DNA of 64,000 nt from Haliangium sp963772315 (GTDB lineage Bacteria > Myxococcota_A > Polyangia > Haliangiales > Haliangiaceae): NCBI GenBank assembly GCA_963772315.1, contig CAVYWJ010000002.1, forward strand, positions 496,001 through 560,000, read 5' to 3'. Made by a program: the position numbers and the translations under genes. The notes under the pieces were generated by a model. It saw nothing but the letters and a program-made list of their open reading frames with translations. It did no database searches and was not told where the DNA came from. Shown in pieces: positions 32,669-44,425 of the stretch; position 1 is the stretch's first letter, and each line of letters starts with the position of its first letter.

Positions 32669-33101
32669 CGACCGACCCCGGGTATGCCCGGCGGGCTTCC
32701 GCCGCGCCACTCGACCGACGCAGGGCATGCCCGACGGGCTTCCGTCGCGCCTGTGACCGACCCCCTGGAACCCCGCCGGGGTTCCTGAATCCTTGCGACC
32801 GACGCCCAGGATCCCCGGTGGGGTACCTGCAGGTCGGTCGACCGACCCTGCACAGGCCCCGCGGGCATCGATCCCGGCATCGCGGTGGCAGCGCGCACCC
32901 GGTTGACCCATGATCCGGGCCAGTGCGCGACGTTTCGCAAGCCCGATCCGCATGCGGGCGCCGCCCCGGCGCCGTCGTGCAACCCCGGATGCCTCGCCAG
33001 CCGGCGGTCGCGACGCCGGCTGTGACCCCTGACCGGATCCTCGACCTCGGTCGCAAGGCCCGCGGGTACCCCGGCGGGGTATGCGCGCGCGGTTGACCGA
33101 C
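32669..33101. repeat. Array of CGACCGAC boxes with GC palindromes, 42-43 bp period
   Basis: Boxes CGACCGAC/TGACCGAC lie at 32669, 32712, 32754, 32796 and 32839 (spacings 43, 42, 42, 43). Each is followed about 5-10 bp later by an odd-centred palindrome: GCCCG-G-CGGGC, GCCCG-A-CGGGC, GGAACCCCG-C-CGGGGTTCC, a near-palindrome around CCCCGGTGGGG, then CCCCGCGGG. After a less regular part the pattern returns in inverse orientation: TCGGTCGCAAGG at 33047-33058 is the exact reverse complement of 32791-32802, followed by TACCCCG-G-CGGGGTA. Another TGACCGAC lies at 33094. No gene is visible in 32650-33233. Confidence 0.75.
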
Positions 33102-33233
33102 CTCATCGAACCACCGCAGCCCGGTCAGCGTGCGCTCAGATCAGCTTCTCGATCGCGGCCCGCGAGCCGCGTGGATCGCTCGCCGCGAGCCCCTGCCGCG
33201 CGAACGTCATCCCGGTTACCATGACGGCCGTCC

Positions 33234-34190
33234 ATGATCGTCCCCGAGAACCGGACCTGGATCCGCATCGTCTTCTACGTGACCGGCACGGCGCTCGGCC
33301 GGGTGCGCGTCAGGCTGCTCACCATCACCGCGGTCGCGGTGGCCGTGACCATCCTCCACGAGCTCTTCCCGGTGTTCCGGACCACGCTGACGGCCACGCC
33401 GTTCACGCTGGTCGGCCTGGCGCTGAGCATCTTCCTCGGCTTCCGCAACAACACCAGCTACGACCGCTTCTGGGAGGGTCGCAAGCTGTGGGGCGCGCTG
33501 GTCAACACCGCGCGCACGCTGGCGCGCCAGAGCGAGCTGTTGATCGGCCCGGTGCCCGGGGCGCCGGTAGCGGAGGCGCTGGATGACGCCGCCGTGGCCG
33601 GCCGCCGGCGCGAGCTCGTCCACGCGATGATCGGCTTCGCGCACGCGCTGCGCATGCAGCTCCGCGACATCAACGACCTCGAGCCGCTCAGGCCCTTCCT
33701 CGACCCGGCGCTGGTCGATTCGCTCGGCGCGGAGCAGAACCGTCCGTTCGCGATCCTGCGCCACCTCGGCCAGCGCCTCCGCGCCGCCTGGAGCGACGGG
33801 CTCGTGCACCCCATGCACCTGCCGGCCCTCGACGCCACGCTGGTGGCGCTCACCGACATCCAGGGCGGCTGCGAGCGCATCAAGAGCACGCCGATCCCGT
33901 TCCCGTATACCGTGCTCATCCACCGCATCGTCGCCGTGTACTGCCTGGCCATGCCGTTCGGGCTGGTCGATACAATCGGCCCCTGGACCCCGATGGTGGT
34001 GATCTTCGTGGCCTACACGTTCCTCAGCCTCGACGCCCTGGGCGACGAGATCGAGGACCCGTTCGGCACCGATCCCTCGGACCTGCCCCTCGATGCACTG
34101 TGCCGGACCATCGAGGTCAACCTGCGCCAGGCCCTGGGTGAGATCGACGTGCCGCCCATGCTCGTCCCGGTAGACGACCTCCTGCTTTGA
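33234..34190 (+). CDS. Bestrophin-family anion channel
   Basis: 318 residues. The bestrophin/UPF0187 signature is clear: FLGFRNNTSYDRFWEGRKLW after two membrane helices, and IKSTPIPFPYTVLIHRIVAV before the last two. Also seen is FLSLDALGDEIEDPFG, the conserved acidic segment near the C-terminus. Bacterial bestrophins form pentameric ion channels in the inner membrane. The ATG at 33234 follows array 2. Confidence 0.93.
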   Translation: MIVPENRTWIRIVFYVTGTALGRVRVRLLTITAVAVAVTILHELFPVFRTTLTATPFTLVGLALSIFLGFRNNTSYDRFWEGRKLWGALVNTARTLARQSELLIGPVPGAPVAEALDDAAVAGRRRELVHAMIGFAHALRMQLRDINDLEPLRPFLDPALVDSLGAEQNRPFAILRHLGQRLRAAWSDGLVHPMHLPALDATLVALTDIQGGCERIKSTPIPFPYTVLIHRIVAVYCLAMPFGLVDTIGPWTPMVVIFVAYTFLSLDALGDEIEDPFGTDPSDLPLDALCRTIEVNLRQALGEIDVPPMLVPVDDLLL

Positions 34191-34301
34191 TGGTAGGCAT
34201 TCACCCCTGACCTCCCGCGCACCGGGCCTGATGAGGGTCCCGTCACCGCTGCCTCACTTTTCAGGCCGCATTCACACAGCGCAGGACGGCTCCTCTTCAA
34301 C

Positions 34302-35867
34302 ATGATGCAATTCAGTCAACTCGGGCTCTCGGAGCCCATCCTGCGTGCGGTGCACGTTGCCGGCTACACCCAGACCACGCCCATCCAGGCCAAGGCGATC
34401 CCGCCTGTGCTCGAGGGTCACGATCTCCTCGGCTGCGCCCAGACCGGCACGGGCAAGACCGCGGCCTTCTCTTTGCCCATCCTGCACCGCCTCGCGGACA
34501 CGCAGTCCGAGCAGCCGGCCAGCGCCGCGGTCGCGCCGCAGACCCAGCCGGGCAACCGGAACGGCAGGCGCCAGGGCACCCGCGCGGCCAGCCGGCCGAT
34601 CCGGGCGCTGATCGTCACGCCGACGCGCGAGCTCGCCGCCCAGATCGGCGACAGCCTGCGCACGTACGGCAAGTACCTGCCGCTGCGCAGCGCCGTGATC
34701 TTCGGCGGTGTGAGCCAGGTGCCGCAGGTCGATGCCCTCCACCGCGGCATCGACATCCTCGTCGCCACGCCCGGTCGCCTGCTCGACCTGATGAATCAGG
34801 GCCACATCCACCTCGACCGCGTCGAGGTGCTGGTGCTCGATGAAGCCGACCGCATGCTCGACATGGGCTTCATCCACGACATCCGCAAGATCATCTCGCG
34901 GGTGCCGCCCGAGCGCCAGACGCTGCTGTTCTCGGCCACCATGCCGCCCGAGATCCGCGAGCTGGCCGACGGCCTGCTCGACGAGCCGGTGCGGGTCGCG
35001 GTCAGCCCGGAGACGGTCGCGGCCGAGACCGTTACCCATCGCGTGTATCTGGTCGAGCGCGACGACAAGCAGCCCTTGCTGACGCATCTCCTGCGCGACG
35101 CGAGCATGACCAGGGCGCTGGTGTTCACGCGCACCAAGCACGGCGCCGACCGGGTGGTCAAGCGCCTCGAGCGCGACGAGATCGACGCCGTGGCCATCCA
35201 CGGCAACAAGTCGCAGAACGCCCGCCTGCGCGCGCTCGACAGCTTCAAGAGCGGCAAGACGCGCGTGCTGGTGGCCACGGACATCGCGGCCCGCGGCCTC
35301 GACATCGACGAGGTGTCGCACGTCATCAACTTCGACCTGCCCAACGAGCCCGAGACCTACGTGCATCGCATCGGCCGCACCGGGCGCGCCGGCGCCACGG
35401 GCACCGCGGTCTCCTTCTGCGCCAGCGAGGAGCGCGGCTTCCTGCGCAGCATCGAGCGCATCATCGGCATGAGCCTGCCGGTGGAGACCGACCAGCCGTT
35501 CCACGCCACCTTCCGCAAGATGGAAGCGCCGGAGCCCACGCCCAAGCGCGGCGGCGGGCGGGCGGGCGGTGGGCCGGGCGTTCGGGGCGGCGGTCGTGAT
35601 GGGGGACGCGGCGGGCGGCCGGGGCACACGCCGCGGCAGCACCATGCGCAGGCGCGGCCCGCGCGCGCCGAGAGCGGCGAGCACAGCGCGCGTCCTGAAG
35701 GCGCAGCGCGCCCGGCGCGGTCCGAGCACATTGACCGCATCGCGCGCGCCGAGATGGCCGGCCGCTCCGCGCGCGCCATGCGCACCGAGCGCTTCGCGCG
35801 CACCGAGCCGGCCAACGCCGAGCGCCCCGCGCAGCGCACGACCTCCTCGCGCCGCCGCGACCGCTAG
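34302..35867 (+). CDS. DEAD-box RNA helicase (RhlE-like)
   Basis: 521 residues. All core motifs are visible: Q-motif TQTTPIQAKAIPPVL, AQTGTGKTAAF, PTRELAAQ, TPGRLLDLM, VLDEADRMLDMGF, SAT, VFTRTKHGA, ATDIAARGLDI and HRIGRTGRAG. From about residue 395 the tail is low-complexity Arg/Gly/Ala and becomes an EHSARPEGAARPARSEH-like repeat, typical of RNA-binding tails. It unwinds RNA in ribosome assembly or decay. A 111-nt leader separates it from the bestrophin gene. Confidence 0.93.
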   Translation: MMQFSQLGLSEPILRAVHVAGYTQTTPIQAKAIPPVLEGHDLLGCAQTGTGKTAAFSLPILHRLADTQSEQPASAAVAPQTQPGNRNGRRQGTRAASRPIRALIVTPTRELAAQIGDSLRTYGKYLPLRSAVIFGGVSQVPQVDALHRGIDILVATPGRLLDLMNQGHIHLDRVEVLVLDEADRMLDMGFIHDIRKIISRVPPERQTLLFSATMPPEIRELADGLLDEPVRVAVSPETVAAETVTHRVYLVERDDKQPLLTHLLRDASMTRALVFTRTKHGADRVVKRLERDEIDAVAIHGNKSQNARLRALDSFKSGKTRVLVATDIAARGLDIDEVSHVINFDLPNEPETYVHRIGRTGRAGATGTAVSFCASEERGFLRSIERIIGMSLPVETDQPFHATFRKMEAPEPTPKRGGGRAGGGPGVRGGGRDGGRGGRPGHTPRQHHAQARPARAESGEHSARPEGAARPARSEHIDRIARAEMAGRSARAMRTERFARTEPANAERPAQRTTSSRRRDR

Positions 35868-35948
35868 CAGCGAGCGCGGTGTCCTGCGGGGCGTTCGTGC
35901 CCCGCTGACAGGCATGTAACGCGGCCGGCGAGGCGGTAGAATCGGCGC

Positions 35949-37097
35949 GTGCATCCCGAAGCTCGCACCGAGATCCTGCGGCGGCTCCTGGCCGCCAGCC
36001 GAGAGGGTGATGTTGGCGCACAGCCGTCGAGCCTGTCGATCGACCGGTACCTCGACCCGGCGGTGCTGGAGCAGGAGCGCGTGGCGCTGTTTCGCAAGCA
36101 GCCGCTCATCGTGGCGCACGTGTCCGAGCTGCCCGGCCCGGGCGACTTCGTGACCGAGGACGTGGCCGGGGTGCCGCTCCTGGTCCTGCGCGACGAGAGC
36201 GGGGAGGTGCGCGTGTTCCGCAACCTCTGTCGCCACCAGGGCGTCCGCCTGGTCGATGAAAGCCAGGGCTGCGGCCGGAAGGCCTTCAAGTGCCTGTACC
36301 ACGCGTGGCGCTATGGCCTGGACGGCTCGCTGCTCGATATCGCCGGCCGGGAGATCCCGGACGCTGGCCTCTATCCCGGGCTGGAGCTGCGCCCGGTCGC
36401 GCACGAGGTGCGGCACGGCTTCGTCTGGGTGCGGCTCGATGGCAATTCTGGACAGGCGGCCGGAGATACAATCGACGTCGCCGGTTTCCTCGGGCCCGTG
36501 CTCGACGACGACTTCGCGCACTTCGCGCTCGCCGGGCACCGGGTGGATCGCAAGAACGTGCACGTGCGGGCGTGCAACTGGAAGCTGGTCATGGATGCCC
36601 TGGCCGAGGGCCATCCGGTGGAGTCGGTGCACGACCAGGGCCGGAAGCGCTTCGACCTCGAGGCCGTGGTCGACGACTGCACGCCGCACGTGCGGCACGT
36701 GCGCGCGCACGCTGACGCGCTGGAGCAAGGCGCCGGCGCCGCCTGGGATCTGCGCCGGCACACCAGGGTCTTCTACAACGTGTTTCCCAGCAGCGTGCTG
36801 ATCTTCCATCCGCAGTGGGTCTCGCAGCTCAGCCTGTTTCCCGACGCCGTGGATCGCGTGCGCGTGGTGCATCGCATGCTGCTCGCATCGCCACCCGCCG
36901 GCGACGAGCGCGAGCGCCTGGACCGGAGCTTCCTGCACCTCGACGGGGAAGTCTTCGCCGGGGAGAACCTGACCGTGGCCGAGCGCCTGCAGGGCTCGCT
37001 CGGCTCCGCGTCCCATCCCGAGGTCCAGCTCGGCGAGCGCGAGCACGGGATGCGGCTGTTCCACCAGGCCTGGGATCGCGTCATGTCCGCGCGCTGA
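35949..37097 (+). CDS. Rieske-type oxygenase alpha subunit
   Basis: 382 residues from a GTG. The Rieske 2Fe-2S ligands are CRH (in NLCRHQGVRL) and CLYH (in FKCLYHAWRYGLDG). The catalytic domain follows with NWKLVMDALAEGHPVESVH, where the non-haem iron ligands would be Asp/Glu and two His. The two His are spaced H-x5-H here instead of the usual H-x4-H. No reductase or ferredoxin gene is adjacent. The substrate is unknown; the closest look-alikes are the choline/stachydrine-demethylase type of ring-hydroxylating oxygenases. Confidence 0.85.
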   Translation: MHPEARTEILRRLLAASREGDVGAQPSSLSIDRYLDPAVLEQERVALFRKQPLIVAHVSELPGPGDFVTEDVAGVPLLVLRDESGEVRVFRNLCRHQGVRLVDESQGCGRKAFKCLYHAWRYGLDGSLLDIAGREIPDAGLYPGLELRPVAHEVRHGFVWVRLDGNSGQAAGDTIDVAGFLGPVLDDDFAHFALAGHRVDRKNVHVRACNWKLVMDALAEGHPVESVHDQGRKRFDLEAVVDDCTPHVRHVRAHADALEQGAGAAWDLRRHTRVFYNVFPSSVLIFHPQWVSQLSLFPDAVDRVRVVHRMLLASPPAGDERERLDRSFLHLDGEVFAGENLTVAERLQGSLGSASHPEVQLGEREHGMRLFHQAWDRVMSAR

Positions 37098-37159
37098 GGT
37101 CAGAGCGCAAGCCGCGCGGCTCGTACGACGTTTTCTCCCCAGATCGCAACGAGGGGGCG

Positions 37160-37290
37160 CGTGGGCGGGTTCGGGCGGCGTTGCGTAGTGCTCCTCGCCC
37201 CATGGGCGAGGATGCCAACGAAGCACCGAGCGGCGGTGGCCGCCGGACCGCAGGTCCGCCGGCCTGGCGCCGCGTCCGCCCGAACGCGTC
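37160..37290. repeat. Nested inverted repeats preceding the third array
   Basis: CCTCGCCC-CAT-GGGCGAGG (about 37191-37209) is a perfect 8-bp hairpin. CGGACC-GCA-GGTCCG lies further right. The outer segments around TTCGGGCGGCG and CGTCCGCCCGAA are imperfectly complementary. The stretch could fold as one branched structure. No gene is seen between 37098 and 37535. Confidence 0.5.
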
Positions 37291-37543
37291 CACGTGCCCC
37301 CTCCCCCGCACCGGGGAATGACTTCTAGCCTCCACGTGCCCCCTCCCCCGCACCGGGGAATGACTTCTAGCCTCCACGTGCCCCCTCCCCCGCACCGGGG
37401 AATGACTTCTAGCCTCCACGTGCCCCCTCCCCCGCACCGGGGAATGACTTCTAGCCTCCACGTGCCCCCTCCCCCGCACCGGGGAATGACTTCTAGCCTC
37501 CACCTGCCCCCTCCCCCGCAACTGGGGAATGACTTCTAGCCTC
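37291..37543. repeat. Perfect 42-bp tandem repeat, six units
   Basis: Units start with CACGTG at 37291, 37333, 37375, 37417 and 37459 and with CACCTG at 37501. The first five are identical; the sixth has one substitution and one inserted A. Each unit contains CCCCG-CAC-CGGGG, an odd-centred palindrome, then GAATGACTTCTAGCCTC. Both strands remain open through 42 bp (14 codons), but neither translation looks like a protein. Near-identity of units implies recent amplification or conversion. Confidence 0.9.
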
Positions 37544-37736
37544 CACTGCCAGGCGCTGCATGAAGGCTCACATGATGTGGCGCGCCTCGATGCCGGGCCA
37601 GCGATTCGTTGTGCAGGCGGATATCGATCACCCGCTCGACGCCGGCGCTGCGCAAGCTCTCGAAGAATCGCTCGGCGCTCTTCCTGGTGAAGCCAATCGT
37701 GAAGATCTCGTTCGCGCAATCCACGCTGCTGTGCAT
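37536..37736 (-). pseudogene. DUF488 family protein, N-terminal remnant
   Basis: Only the first 35 residues after the start (NEIFTIGFTRKSAERFFESL, then AGVERVIDIRLHNESLA) fit DUF488, whose members are 120-180 residues with later Arg/Cys motifs. The frame then runs into unrelated sequence and stops next to the 42-bp array. The 3' part has been lost, possibly by array-associated rearrangement. Confidence 0.6.
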
Positions 37737-37937
37737 CTGTGTCTTTTCTGCTCGATGTGCCGTTGTGTGCCGCACCTGGCAACCATGGCGCATAGCCGCG
37801 CCTGGCGCACACAGCGTCTATATCAGCATCCACATCAACAAATGGCTCTCATCTATTACCGGGGACTTCGTTGTTCTGGAGGAATGTTCGTTGGATGGGC
37901 CGTGGCATGGCCATTGCTGAACAAAAGTCTTGCTGCC

Positions 37938-40073
37938 ATGCGTAACTACATAACGAGCTTTGGGCTGATCTTGATCATGTACGGCTGCGAGCAACCGGCT
38001 TCCATTCCGGTGTTCCAGGCAGCCTCACCTGATGATCTGGAGCCAGACGAGCCGGGCGTGGACATACCGGGTGCCGGTGCGCCGGTGGTGACGCCGGAGC
38101 CGGTCGAGCGCGTGCCCAGGCAGATCTGCGGCGATGGGATCTGGGATTCGCGTCGCCGCGAGACGTGCGACGACGGCAACACCGAGGACGGTGACGGCTG
38201 CAGCAGCGATTGCTCGGTCGCGCGCTGTCTGGTGCCCGTGACCCACGCCAGCGTGCAAGCGGGCGTGGATGACGCGAGCTGCCCGGTGCTGTACGTGTAC
38301 TCGGGCAGGTATGTCGAGAACGTGGCCGTGGGCCGCGACCTGACCATCACGGCCGTGGGCGCAGAGCGCGCGACCGTGCACGGGGGCCAGGCGGGCACCG
38401 TGCTCGACATCCGCACCGCGAGCGCGACGCTGCAGGGCCTCACGGTCCAGGGCGGCAAGGCCGAGCGCGGTGGCGGCGTGTACTTCGAAGGCGACGAGCT
38501 GACGCTCGTGAACATGAAGATCCACGACAACACGGCCGCGAGCGCGACCGAGGCGGCCGGCGGCGGCATCTTCGGGCAGGGCAGCGTGCTCCTGATCCGG
38601 AGCCAGGTGATCGGGAACCACGTCACCAGCAGCGAGCTCGGTCGCGGCGGCGGCATCCACGGCGAGGGTCCCAGGGTCGTCCTCGACGAGGCCAGCGCCG
38701 TGGTCGATAACCGGGTGATGGTGGCGGGCGAGGCGGCTGACCCGGTCGAGGCGCAGGGCGGCGGTATCTTCATGCTGAGCGGCGAGCTGCTCGTGATCGG
38801 CGGCAGCAGCGTGAGCCAGAACCAGGCGCGCGCCGAGAGCGCGGCCGGCCCGGCGGCAGCGCGCGGCGGCGGCGTGGCCCTGAGCAGCGCCAGCCTGGAG
38901 ATCGCGGGCAATAGCTCGGTGCACGGCAACCGCGCCGAGGCCGAGAGCACGAGCCGCGCCGAGGCCGATGGCGGCGGCGTGTTCCTGGCGGTGCAGACCG
39001 GCCCGTCGCAGGAAGATAACTTCCTGGCGATCTCCCTGGCCCAGGCGTTCCTGATCGACAACCGCGCCATCGCCCGCTCGACGGGCACGACCACGGACGC
39101 GGAGAGCATCGCCCGCGGCGGCGCGCTGTACGTCAGCTCGCGGCACGCGGAGGAGGTGAGCCTGGCGATCGGCGAGGAGAGCCGGATCCTGGACAACCGG
39201 GCAGAAGCGCAGGCCGAGCAAGCCCTGGCCAGCACGGCCCAGGGCGGCGGCATCCACGCCGTGGGTCATGGCTTCCCGCGCATGCTGGTCACGGCCGAGG
39301 ATCTCTCGCTGAGCGGCAACACAGTCATCGCCGCCGTGGCCCAGGGCGGCGCCTGCTACCTCGGGACCGCGACCAACGACTCCGATCTCGAGCTCGCGCT
39401 CCGGCGCAGCACCGTGAGCGACAACCGGGCAGAGGCGCTGGCTGGCACGGCCGAGGGCGGCGCCATGCACATCTCGGCCAAGGGGACCGACTCGTTCACC
39501 AGGGTCGAGCTGACCAACAGCACGCTGAGCAACAACCAGAGCGTCGCGCGCGGCGGCACCGGCCGGGGCGGCGCAGTGAGCCTCGCGCGTGTCAGCGGCG
39601 ACGTGGACGTCACGGTGTCCTTCAGCAACGTGACCGTGGCCGACAACCAGGCCATGACGTCGGGCGGAGGGCTGGACCTCACCGGATTCGACCAGCTGGG
39701 CGGGACCGGCTTCCAGATGCGCAATACCATCCTTGCAGACAATGCAGCGCCGGTCGGGCCTGATTGCGCCACCACCGCCGATGGAGCGAGGGTGTCGAGC
39801 CAGGGCTACAATCTGATCGGTATGATGAGCGGCTGCAGCGTCGAGAGCACCGAGGGCAGCGATCTGGTCGGGGTGATCTCCGGGCTCGGGCCGCTGGCCG
39901 GGAACAGGGGCCCGCTGAAGACTCACGCGCTGATGTCGTACAGTCCGGCCATCAATGCAGGGCATCCAGACGGATGCCTGGACGGCGAAGGCAACGCCCT
40001 GGGCACGGACCAGTGCGGCCTGGAGCGCGTGGGCCGCTGCGACATCGGCGCCTCGGAGTACGCGCCGCAGTAG
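37938..40073 (+). CDS. Beta-helix lipoprotein with Cys-rich repeat and choice-of-anchor Q-like end
   Basis: 711 residues. The signal ends LILIMYGC (lipobox). One DUF4215-like Cys repeat (CGDGIWDSRRRETCDDGN, GCSSDCSVARC) is followed by a long right-handed parallel beta-helix with repeats of the type GGGIFGQGSVLLIRSQVIGN, NSTLSNNQSVARGGTGRGGA and GGGVALSS. The C-terminal block (NTILADNAAP, GYNLIG, SPAINAGHPDGC, RCDIGASEY) matches choice-of-anchor Q domains. It is probably a surface-exposed adhesin or polysaccharide-binding protein. The ATG at 37938 is chosen as the start giving a proper signal peptide. Confidence 0.85.
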   Translation: MRNYITSFGLILIMYGCEQPASIPVFQAASPDDLEPDEPGVDIPGAGAPVVTPEPVERVPRQICGDGIWDSRRRETCDDGNTEDGDGCSSDCSVARCLVPVTHASVQAGVDDASCPVLYVYSGRYVENVAVGRDLTITAVGAERATVHGGQAGTVLDIRTASATLQGLTVQGGKAERGGGVYFEGDELTLVNMKIHDNTAASATEAAGGGIFGQGSVLLIRSQVIGNHVTSSELGRGGGIHGEGPRVVLDEASAVVDNRVMVAGEAADPVEAQGGGIFMLSGELLVIGGSSVSQNQARAESAAGPAAARGGGVALSSASLEIAGNSSVHGNRAEAESTSRAEADGGGVFLAVQTGPSQEDNFLAISLAQAFLIDNRAIARSTGTTTDAESIARGGALYVSSRHAEEVSLAIGEESRILDNRAEAQAEQALASTAQGGGIHAVGHGFPRMLVTAEDLSLSGNTVIAAVAQGGACYLGTATNDSDLELALRRSTVSDNRAEALAGTAEGGAMHISAKGTDSFTRVELTNSTLSNNQSVARGGTGRGGAVSLARVSGDVDVTVSFSNVTVADNQAMTSGGGLDLTGFDQLGGTGFQMRNTILADNAAPVGPDCATTADGARVSSQGYNLIGMMSGCSVESTEGSDLVGVISGLGPLAGNRGPLKTHALMSYSPAINAGHPDGCLDGEGNALGTDQCGLERVGRCDIGASEYAPQ

Positions 40074-40250
40074 GCCAGGCTGGCGCGAGGCACCGCGCAC
40101 GCCAGAATATGTAATGTAGACAGGGACGGTTTCTTCGAGCCTCGATGGCGTACATCGGCGACACCGCATTTCCCGGCCCGGGGACTGATTTCGGTTGTGC
40201 CGCCACACGCTCCTGTTATTTTGTTTGTCTTTCAGGAGGCAAACAGAACA

Positions 40251-41264
40251 ATGCATACGGCTCGCGTATATCGGCGGCTCGACAGCTCGTCTCTCTCACG
40301 CATGGCGTTGATTGGCGCCATCCTCGGTCTGGGCCTTGGCACGGGTTGCACGGTCGTGGACGAGGACACCGGCAGCGCTTCCCGGGCGGAGGCGCTGAGC
40401 GCCGCGGACGTCGCCGTCCAGGAGTCCGGCGCCTGCCAGGTTCCGGGGACGCTCGCCTACCATGTGGCTCAGGCTTCGGCCTCGGGCAGGTTCGATCACG
40501 ATCCGCCGGGTGGGCTGGTCGAGCGCGTGAAGGGCCGCTATCGCGACCGCTCGGGGCGCTTCCACTGGAAGGAGCGCTTCGCCGACGGCTCGTACCTCGA
40601 CAGGCGGCGCGTACGCGGCGAGGCAGCGGCGTTCGATACCCAGCAGAGCCTGGCCTACCAGATCGAAACCACGGACGTGCTCGGGGCCGTGTCGGTGACC
40701 GAGGTCGAGGAGTCGTGGGACGGGTGCACGGTCGCGCGCAGCTTCCGCGCCCAGGGCGCCACGGCCTGGCTCGATCACGCCGGCTCGTACGATGGCACCA
40801 CGTACACGTACGTCGAGGAGCAGGTCCCGTACAGGAACGCCGGCCGGCTGCCGCTCATCGCTGTGAGCGGGGAGCGCTACGCGGATCAGTCGTTCATCGA
40901 GCAGTTCGAGGGCGACGACTATCCCGAGTACTACCAGACACGCACGGGCGACGGGCTCGGCAACGAGTCCCTGAGCTGGGAGATCAACTTCGGCGACGGC
41001 TACACCTACGGCACGGTCGAGTCGTCCGCCAGCGGCACCCGGCACCACTTCACGCGGTCGTCCAGCGACGGCGATGGCTGCAGCTCGACCTGGCGCGACC
41101 AGACCATCGCGTACGACGGCTACGGCGCGGGCTCGTCCAAGATCTGCGACTTCAGCAACGACGAGTTTGGCGAGGCGGTGGGATGCACGCTCGCCATCAC
41201 GCCCGCGCAGTGCGTGGAGACCTGCGCCAACGGCGCGGTCACCGTGCGCCCGTCCTGCCTGTAG
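40251..41264 (+). CDS. Secreted lipoprotein of unknown function
   Basis: 337 residues from an ATG preceded by AGGAGG at 40234-40239. The signal peptide ends GLGLGTGC (lipobox). The mature part is Tyr/Asp/Gly-rich with repeated WKERFADGSYLDRR, SYDGTTYTYVEEQVPYRNAG and FGDGYTYGTVESSASG, likely a beta-sandwich. A C-terminal Cys cluster (SKICDF, AVGCTL, AQCVETCANG, SCL) suggests disulfides. No family recognised. Confidence 0.75.
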   Translation: MHTARVYRRLDSSSLSRMALIGAILGLGLGTGCTVVDEDTGSASRAEALSAADVAVQESGACQVPGTLAYHVAQASASGRFDHDPPGGLVERVKGRYRDRSGRFHWKERFADGSYLDRRRVRGEAAAFDTQQSLAYQIETTDVLGAVSVTEVEESWDGCTVARSFRAQGATAWLDHAGSYDGTTYTYVEEQVPYRNAGRLPLIAVSGERYADQSFIEQFEGDDYPEYYQTRTGDGLGNESLSWEINFGDGYTYGTVESSASGTRHHFTRSSSDGDGCSSTWRDQTIAYDGYGAGSSKICDFSNDEFGEAVGCTLAITPAQCVETCANGAVTVRPSCL

Positions 41265-41279
41265 CGCCCTGCCGGGCGC
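41264..41279. terminator. Bidirectional hairpin between convergent genes
   Basis: GCGCCC-TGCC-GGGCGC occupies most of the 24-nt gap between the secreted lipoprotein gene and ileS and could serve both. Confidence 0.45.
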
Positions 41280-41288
41280 GCCAGAGCG

Positions 41289-44387
<3,099 letters not shown>

Positions 44388-44425
44388 GGCGCAACGCTAC
44401 CAGAGGGCCGGGTGTGAAGCCAACC

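Noticed and set aside
32017..33106. Long frames on the minus strand across 32.0-33.1 kb
   Set aside because: Arg/Gly/Pro-rich shadow of the phased array and of the 31851 gene; no recognisable motif.
37081..37833. Open frames through the 42-bp repeat (repeating PPPPHRGMTSSLHV or RGRGHVEARSHSPV)
   Set aside because: Period of 14 codons with identical DNA units; open on both strands and no start signal. Treated as a non-coding array.
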